Shown in pieces: positions 60,801-64,000 of a stretch of 64,000 nucleotides of DNA. The DNA is taken from positions 5,096,501 through 5,160,500 of the forward strand of contig OU964920.1 of NCBI GenBank assembly GCA_918807975.1. Direction: 5' to 3'. This DNA is from Aplidium turbinatum. Taxonomy: Eukaryota; Chordata; Ascidiacea; Aplousobranchia; Polyclinidae. Every line of letters starts with the position of its first letter. The first letter of the stretch is position 1. The notes below the pieces were generated by a model. That model saw nothing but the letters and a program-made list of their open reading frames with translations, ran no database searches and was not told where the DNA came from. A program made the translations under genes and the position numbers.

Positions 60801-63176
60801 ATAGGATTAAGGTGCAACAGCCAGAAGACAGCAAAGATTTTAATGCTTTTTGTGTGACTCAGTTTGTTGTCGAACCCAGGTAAACCAAAGAAGCTGCATT
60901 ACTAGCCTTGAAACAATGGAACAGCTGCGCTTTCGTTGTATGCGCAAGCAGGGCCGTTGAGAGGATAATTTGGGCCTGGTACCAATGAGATCCTCGGATC
61001 CTAAATCGACACTTCTAACAAGGCACTCGATCCAAAGAATATGAAATGGTTTCTTCAAGTTCTTTGTTCTTAGAAAGGTTACTGATCCCTAAAGTACTCC
61101 CAGACCCAGGTCCATAGTATATTTCCAATTAAACTTTTTTAAATTATTTTTCCGCTTGTAGCGTATCCTTTCTAGCGCTAGTTGCAACGTTCATCTGATG
61201 AAAGTGAAAGTAAAAGAAGCAACAAACAGGTTGATTTATTGCTTCACTGATGTTTCGCGCACCATGACAAATGCGTGACACCATTCGCGAGGAGCGAATG
61301 TTTTTTCGATCTGAGGATGCGCATTGTCATGGTGCGCAAAACGTCAGTGAAGCGATAAATCAACCTGTATGTTGTTGCTTTTACTTACAATTTCATCAGA
61401 TAAACGTTGCAACTAGCGCTAGAAACGATAATTGTCCTGACGAACACCTAAACTTTTCAATATTTTGCACCATATCCGTTATTCTCACAAGAAGTTCGGA
61501 GATGAGGAGGATATGGATGCGAAGATTTATCCTCCAGAAAGATGCGAGTCATAAAGCGACCCATGGCTCCTGTCAACGCTGCTGGAAACATGGGATGTTT
61601 CATGTTTGTGAGCAGCAGCAGATTCAAGGAAAGGCACTTGGCCACGTGCCTGCAAAGCCGAGAAAAAAGCATAGCCTACAACGTTTTTACTTTTTTGCAA
61701 AAAGTTTTGTTAAAACTCTGGTGTCTCAAAATTTTTTTTCTGGATCTGCTACTGTCTATGTCTCTATGAGCAAGTATTCGTTGAAAAAAAAGCAAAAAAC
61801 ATGAATTTTTTCGACAAGGTTGAAAAACTTAAGCCACGTTCGGTAAACCATGACCTGCAATCATAGCTGTAAGAGAGGGGTCGGTCGCTCTCCCGCTGAA
61901 AAAGAAACGTTGCGAATTTGGAAAAAAATATCCAGTTATTTGGGCAAATCAACCTTACCATGATGTTTCGATATCTCACCAGTTTACAAACGTTACATAA
62001 TTGTCATAAATTTTGAGATACATTGATATTTTTCAATAAATGTAAAATGTATTATCATCGATTTGGGAAACTATTACATGTTGTAGGCTACTGCAATTTG
62101 GGCAGAATGATAAGTTTCGATTCAACATTTTCAAAAAGTAAGTGTAAAAGAGCATAATTAGCGAGCAAAAGTAAGCTTATTCACTGGCATGCAGTAGGTT
62201 ACATTTCTTCACGGGTAAGATTCAAAAGCCTGCTTGGTACTGGTAACCTTATGAAGTTTCAGGTTTAGCATCGGAAACCTGTTTAGGTTTTTGATTTTTT
62301 GTCCATGTCCTACTAATGCAATTATTTGTAAAAATATTTGGGAAAAAATGTCCAGTTACGTAAAGATGGTATTAAAAGAACATTGACTATGATTTCATTG
62401 TAACATTACATCAAATACTAAAAGTAGTTTTGTTTAAAGGGGCACGTTTGATGCAAGAAATTCGATTTAATAGTTTATTTACAGCAATAGGAACGCAGAC
62501 AGGTCTATGAATGTAGATTAAAGTTAAGTCAGCCTTGTTTATCGGGCCCTGTATTTTCGTAGATTGCCAAGTTGATGACTGTGGAGTTATTGGAGTGTTG
62601 GGAACCCATGGTTCGCGAGCCATATTTGGCTCTTTGTGACGGCATTTGGCTGACAGAAAATTATATCTTAACTTTTCATTACAACTTAAAACTGAAAATA
62701 CACTCAAAATGCAATAAGTTAAATGCATTTCTTTAAAATTTTCTGGGGGAGGTTCTGTAGCCCCCCCCCCCCCCCGCTGTTTTTCTTATCCTCAGTAAAC
62801 ACATAACCCCGCTTTCACAATTCATCACCTACCACTACATGTTAGTTGTATTAACTATTAAAGCATTATATGGTTCTTACGGGAATAAATTTCCCAAATT
62901 GTACCTTTCACGGTTCTTATGGTTCTTACGGGAATAAATTTCCAAAAATGTACCTTTCACGGCTCTCGTACCTAAAAAGGTTCCCGGCGGCTGTTTCAGA
63001 CTATCCACTACCTCAGAGATTGTGAATAATGTTGCGTTTTTCAAAGTATATTTGCAAAGACAAAAATTTGGGCAAATTTTGTTTGCTACTTCAAAACGAT
63101 TTACTCTCCTACGGCTATGCCTAGCATCATCAGCAAAATTGTTCAAACTTAGCTTCCAAGAAGACTCCAGCTCCAT
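30665..63176 (-). CDS. Axonemal dynein heavy chain, N-terminal half (33 exons, 3' part absent)
   Basis: Minus-strand exons, 5' to 3': 63012-63176 (tentative first), 60266-60357, 59495-59571, 58882-59062, 57895-58079, 57097-57278, 56164-56383, 55497-55668, then 54094-54260, 48384-48522, 48137-48241, 46729-46789, 45123-45177, 44738-44936, 43685-43806, 42967-43051, 42430-42522, 42153-42313, 41718-41925, 40684-40817, 40062-40262, 38595-38790, 37802-37996, 37427-37606, 37024-37152, 35955-36155, 35224-35349, 34662-34834, 33842-34070, 32884-33036, 32020-32161, 31254-31452, 30665-30893. Together about 1,720 residues: N-terminal extension, tail, linker and start of the motor ring. Axonemal dyneins drive ciliary beating by ATP hydrolysis. 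The sequence looks like a single-headed inner-arm type, but the paralogue was not settled. The join 55497 to 54260 is out of phase, so a small exon is probably missed there (a 13-base candidate near 54520 was considered). Confidence 0.88.
31254..38790 (-). CDS. Dynein linker region exons
   Basis: Twelve exons covering the conserved stretch before AAA1. Family landmarks seen are [20 protein letters not shown] (35224-35349), [16 protein letters not shown] (across 34662 and 33842), [15 protein letters not shown] (32884-33036), VTIDVHARDV (across 32020 and 31254), and [20 protein letters not shown] (31254-31452). The linker carries the power stroke by moving over the AAA ring. All junctions agree in phase and no frame break was seen, so this half reads as a functional gene rather than a relic. 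Confidence 0.92.
34372..34657 (+). mobile_element. tRNA-derived SINE (CAAT-repeat tail) abutting a dynein splice donor
   Basis: The head TAGCAAGTTAGTTAAGCGC and B-box GGTTCGACTCTCGG resemble a tRNA. The body contains TCACTTTGCCAATCTCGGTG and CTCTACAAGTATGCGAAACT. The tail is CAAT repeats ending four bases from the donor of dynein exon 34662-34834. Same family as 51866-52171 and the split copy at 53764-54016. Confidence 0.8.
35732..35875. repeat. Inverted repeat with 28-bp perfect arms
   Basis: Arms 35732-35759 and 35848-35875 are exact complements. The spacer includes CGAACGTTTTCGGCC, the same core as in the large palindrome at 10062-10310, so the two belong to one foldback-like family. Confidence 0.75.
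36590..36868 (+). mobile_element. 5'-truncated LINE 3' end with AAT tail
   Basis: One frame reads [20 protein letters not shown] then [20 protein letters not shown] and [16 protein letters not shown], the type of C-terminus found in CR1/L2-like LINE reverse transcriptase proteins. The stop is followed by a short 3' region ending in AAATAATAATAATAATG. Inserted in a dynein intron, opposite to the gene. Confidence 0.6.
39170..39430 (+). mobile_element. LINE endonuclease-domain fragment
   Basis: The frame at 39270-39428 reads [19 protein letters not shown] and ends [13 protein letters not shown] before a stop. The word TDHYPV is the SDH-type motif near the end of LINE apurinic endonuclease domains. 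The fragment is followed by a LINE 3' end at 39640-39815, so both may come from one internally deleted copy. Confidence 0.5.
39640..39815 (+). mobile_element. LINE 3' end with TCAA-repeat tail
   Basis: A stem-forming GGTGGCTGCTCGACTAGAAG, then TCACTTCGCAGCCACC, then an A/T-rich stretch, AACAAATAAAATG and a (TCAA)n tail. The tail unit matches that of the SINE family at 34372-34657. Confidence 0.55.
41285..41476 (-). mobile_element. Fragment of a CAGGGCCGTT repeat family
   Basis: On the minus strand it begins CAGGGCCGTTAAAAAATACT and continues GGGCCCGGTACCAATGGGA. Related pieces are at 60954-61040 (CAGGGCCGTTGAGAGG, then TGGTACCAATGAGATCCTC), at about 5096-5190 and at about 2022-2070. It looks like a transposon end, possibly hAT, but no paired end or flanking repeat was found. 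Confidence 0.4.
41938..42014 (+). repeat. Tandem duplication of a 38-bp unit
   Basis: AATGTCGTGGCTTGAGGTTT followed by CAACAAGAAAGGATTT occurs twice head to tail, directly beside the acceptor of dynein exon 41718-41925. Confidence 0.85.
43495..43580 (+). repeat. Purine-rich GAA/GAAGA tract
   Basis: About 85 bases almost wholly A and G (repeats of GAAGAA and GGAAGA) in a dynein intron. On the minus strand it is a polypyrimidine tract upstream of exon 42967-43051. Confidence 0.7.
44529..44643 (+). mobile_element. Truncated copy of the 48784-48938 hAT-type MITE
   Basis: Shares AGGATCCAG, AATGATGTG, TAGGTCTACATTAATC and AAACATAGTTATA-like words in the same order as 48784-48938. The right end is missing. 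Confidence 0.55.
46395..47629. mobile_element. hAT-like element, about 1.2 kb
   Basis: Inverted ends CAGGGGCGCCGGAA (from 46409) and TTCCGGCGCCCCTG (to 47616), with GGGGGGC-rich inner flanks. The outer GACTGTACAGT is also present on both sides in inverted orientation, so either the termini are longer or the insertion hit a palindromic target. No clean 8-bp direct repeat was found. No transposase frame. Confidence 0.65.
47934..47985 (+). repeat. Tandem duplication of a 26-bp unit
   Basis: ATGAAAGTGCACCACTGATG followed by AGTCCA occurs twice in direct succession. Confidence 0.85.
48784..48938. mobile_element. 155-bp hAT-type MITE
   Basis: Ends TAGGGGCGGATTCAG and CTGGATCCGCCACTG are inverted. 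The 8-bp repeat AGCACATC flanks it (48776-48783 and 48939-48946). Non-coding. Confidence 0.8.
49180..50180 (+). repeat. Subrepeat array in the left foldback arm
   Basis: About seven head-to-tail units. The word GTCAGGACATCACAAAAATA recurs at 49229, 49371, 49528, 49685 and 49842 (spacing 142, 157, 157, 157), with shorter divergent units near 49979 and 50112. Each unit also contains CACCCCATAAGGTACATGGA. The array is mirrored at about 52604-53604. Open frames across it (104 codons, identical in both arms) are a by-product of the repeats. Confidence 0.9.
50671..51414 (+). CDS. Central open frame of the foldback element; repeat-associated protein of unknown function
   Basis: An open frame of about 248 codons runs from 50671, just after the acceptor-like TCTTATTCTTCAG, to TAG at 51414. 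There is no convincing ATG near its start, so it is probably a 3' exon or a truncated gene. Visible motifs are [40 protein letters not shown]-like [19 protein letters not shown], and C-terminal [20 protein letters not shown]. This pattern (S/T-DTD, HAFTGCDY, GKGK, GW...WFEG) recurs in uncharacterised proteins of repeats in many invertebrate genomes. The DTD and D-rich motifs suggest a metal-binding, PIN-like fold, but that is inference. The usual HAFTGCDY reads HAFTDSDY here. Confidence 0.6.
   Translation: MHTILLLYTEIKQAVCDVPAPSNVVIRTSDTDCLVIGLGCYGTFDPSLKIWIEAGLQSNNTQRYININQLHRPTALGVTICKCLPAYHAFTDSDYTSSFSRKGKVRPLKLLQGNHEAQAAFSQLGHDKEISEDTIIAIENFVCNMYKNKKINYVNEVRLQMFLDGYKPKKENERISCIPEATVDSSTLPLCLRVLLQKTRRTHLITRWWLSSTRSEQAATLLLEYGWKEEGGSYKVVWFEGKGIKHL
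51866..52171 (-). mobile_element. tRNA-derived SINE inserted in the right foldback arm
   Basis: Read on the minus strand: head TAACTCAATTGGTTAGCGCG, B-box GGTTCGACTCTCGG, body matching 34372-34657, and tail of CAAT repeats at about 51866-51885. It replaces a short stretch that is still present in the left arm (about 50611-50632), so it arrived after the arms formed. Confidence 0.82.
53764..54016 (-). mobile_element. SINE head and body split off by the foldback element (tail at 48965-49020)
   Basis: Minus-strand SINE of the 34372-34657 family: a tRNA-like head ends near 54016, with B-box-like GGTTCGGCTCTCGAG and body GAATAATTCCCCGGCAACAA. It stops at the foldback border. The missing 3' end (GAATCTTTATCTTCCGACTG on the plus strand) lies on the other side of the element at 48965-49020, so one SINE was cut in two by the insertion. 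Confidence 0.75.
54669..54941. mobile_element. MITE of 273 bp with 9-bp target duplication
   Basis: Begins AAGGACAGTACATTACGGG and ends GATCTACAATCCTT. The ends are imperfect inverted repeats. AGCCTAAAT flanks it exactly (54660-54668 and 54942-54950). Matches 22596-22855. A 9-bp duplication is typical of MULE-type elements, though the ends are too short to be sure. Confidence 0.75.
55497..63176 (-). CDS. Ser/Arg-rich N-terminal extension of the dynein
   Basis: Eight exons encode about 424 residues before the recognisable dynein tail. The sequence is low complexity and likely disordered: arginine/serine stretches ([20 protein letters not shown]), asparagine-rich parts, then acidic runs ([18 protein letters not shown]). 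Phases are consistent from 63012-63176 through 55497-55668. The proposed first exon starts at the ATG at 63176-63174 ([14 protein letters not shown]) and is joined only on phase and donor quality. The extension could instead start at a later ATG, for example at the head of exon 56164-56383 ([10 protein letters not shown]). Confidence 0.6.
55778..55826. mobile_element. Mini inverted-repeat element (third copy)
   Basis: ACAGCAAAATCCGTCATTTT faces AATAACGGATTTTGCTTTCT in inverted orientation, matching the 3472-3519 element. Confidence 0.5.
58470..58575 (-). mobile_element. Decayed SINE fragment
   Basis: Words like CTACCGCTGAATAGAAAG and GTGCATTACTGGACTGCACAC correspond to the GCCGCTGAATGGAGAGCA and GTTGCTCAAGCGCACAC region of the SINE family at 51866-52171. 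Heavily diverged. Confidence 0.4.
60954..61040 (+). mobile_element. Fragment of the CAGGGCCGTT repeat family
   Basis: Plus-strand relative of the 41285-41476 sequence, sharing CAGGGCCGTT, GGTACCAATG and CGACACTTCTAA-like words. Paired end not found. Confidence 0.4.
61172..61422. repeat. Inverted repeat with about 100-bp arms
   Basis: 61172-61274 and 61321-61422 are inverted copies (CTAGCGCTAGTTGCAACGTT at the outer left, its complement at the outer right; inner GCGCACCATGACAA). Sequence just right of it (61423-61460) resembles 4465-4503, so the unit is dispersed. Confidence 0.75.
61471..61570 (+). pseudogene. Inverted partial copy of a dynein exon
   Basis: About 100 bases match the 5' part of dynein exon 57895-58079 but lie on the opposite strand, 3.4 kb upstream of it. 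Shared words are AAGAAGTTCGGAGATGAGG and TCCTCCAGAAAGATGCGAGT, both identical in the two copies. Several substitutions alter the encoded residues, and one introduces a stop in the matching frame (CATAAAGC in place of CATGAAGC shifts the reading only by substitution). Confidence 0.7.
62761..62775 (+). repeat. Poly-C run of 15
   Basis: Fifteen consecutive C residues, rare in this AT-rich setting and prone to length error in reads. Confidence 0.9.
62871..62968 (+). repeat. Tandem duplication of a 49-bp unit
   Basis: TGGTTCTTACGGGAATAAAT begins two adjacent units (62871 and 62920), each also holding GTACCTTTCACGG. It lies just 3' of the proposed first dynein exon, within its intron. Confidence 0.8.
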
Positions 63177-64000
63177 TGTTTAACCATGCAAGTAGGCTTT
63201 GTACTTGAAATCATTCAATGACTAGAATCACGTTTAATCAGTTCTAAGTGCTTTGTTCACAAACAAAAGACTTCACAGGTAAAACACTTTACTCTTCAGA
63301 CCACATATCGCTTTTCCATTTATCCAATTTGATATGCAAACAGCCTCTTAGCTTTTTCTACTTTATTATGTAAATATGGAAGAAAGCTGTTGTAGTATTT
63401 GAACCGTTAAATTCAAGTTTGTTGTGACATTTTGCTACTAGACTTAAGTAGGACAAGCTTTAACAGTTGCTGCATTTGGTCACTCATTGCCTACTAAGAC
63501 AAATACCAAATACAGGTCTATTTGTACAAATTTATACAAGTCTAATCGCACTTTAGATAAAAACGCCCAAACAAAAATGGTTAGGCTAATATTTTCCTAA
63601 GAAGAACAATGCTTGTAATACTTTGCTCTACTTGGTTAAGTTAGATTTTTGTTTGGCATGGAGCACACTATTTGAAGCATATTTAGTTATCATACTATCA
63701 AGCACATTTGTACTCTACATTTGTAATTACATATAATGTATGTCTTTCCAGTCAAAACCTCATTTACACTACCAAAGCTGTATTTGGGAAAAAATTCATA
63801 CCGCAAAGTCCCGTATGCAAAGCTAAGTTTGAAAAAGTTTATAAAAAATATAAATTTGCCAGAATAAGCATACAATTGCGTATTATTTGTAAATCACCTT
63901 GGGTAAGTTCAGTGGCGGCAAATGTGTAATGGAAGTTTGATCCTTTTGAATTTCCGAACTTGGACGTGAGCGAACGTCATAACTTGTTGAGGATATTTCC
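63177..64000. other. Right edge, upstream of the proposed dynein start
   Basis: AT-rich sequence without a supported gene. If the first dynein exon is right, its promoter should lie here on the minus strand. No convincing core motif was seen. Confidence 0.4.

Noticed and set aside
61271-61804. A 177-codon open frame on the + strand
   Set aside because: It runs through one arm of an inverted repeat and the inverted copy of a dynein exon. It has no splice or domain support and changes composition along its length.
1-64000. Retroviral, LTR or other virus-like elements
   Set aside because: No paired long terminal repeats, and no capsid, protease, integrase or envelope-like frames, were recognised anywhere in the window.

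Overview
The window is eukaryotic nuclear DNA from an animal, most likely an ascidian tunicate. The grounds are: AT-rich sequence; genes split by many short introns with clean GT-AG borders; families of TSP1-repeat membrane receptors; an axonemal dynein heavy chain; and dense small DNA transposons (hAT type), tRNA-derived SINEs and 5'-truncated LINEs. The phylum is inference. The animal origin is solid. No virus-like or LTR element was recognised.

Layout. (1) 1-1351, + strand: the last three coding exons of a receptor whose cytoplasmic tail is rich in tyrosines. Its terminal exon and 3' flank are duplicated downstream (1255-2430 against 4500-5715), with a third decayed piece near 2540. (2) 6503-15036, + strand: a complete 12-exon gene for a single-pass membrane protein with about five TSP1 repeats and a tyrosine-rich tail (554 aa). 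(3) 17634-28320, + strand: a complete 14-exon paralogue with about four TSP1 repeats and a longer tail carrying many SH2-docking, ITIM-like and ITAM-like motifs (764 aa). The three form a tandem family with conserved intron phases and look like surface receptors that signal through tyrosine phosphorylation. (4) 30665-63176, - strand: the N-terminal half of an axonemal dynein heavy chain (about 1,720 residues in 33 exons, through the AAA1 Walker A motif). It ends at a good splice donor with no further dynein exon before the receptor cluster or inside it.

Mobile DNA fills most introns and spacers. The standout is a 4.7-kb foldback element (49021-53763) in a dynein intron. Its inverted arms are about 1.6 kb, almost identical, and built largely of 137-157-bp tandem subrepeats. 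They enclose a centre with an open frame of about 248 codons. The element split an older SINE, and a SINE of the same family later landed in one of its arms. Several hAT-type elements have 8-bp target duplications, and one insertion duplicated a splice donor of the second receptor gene.

Gene models were built by hand from reading frame, splice consensus and phase agreement. Every internal junction is in phase except one in the dynein (55497 to 54260), which remains unresolved.
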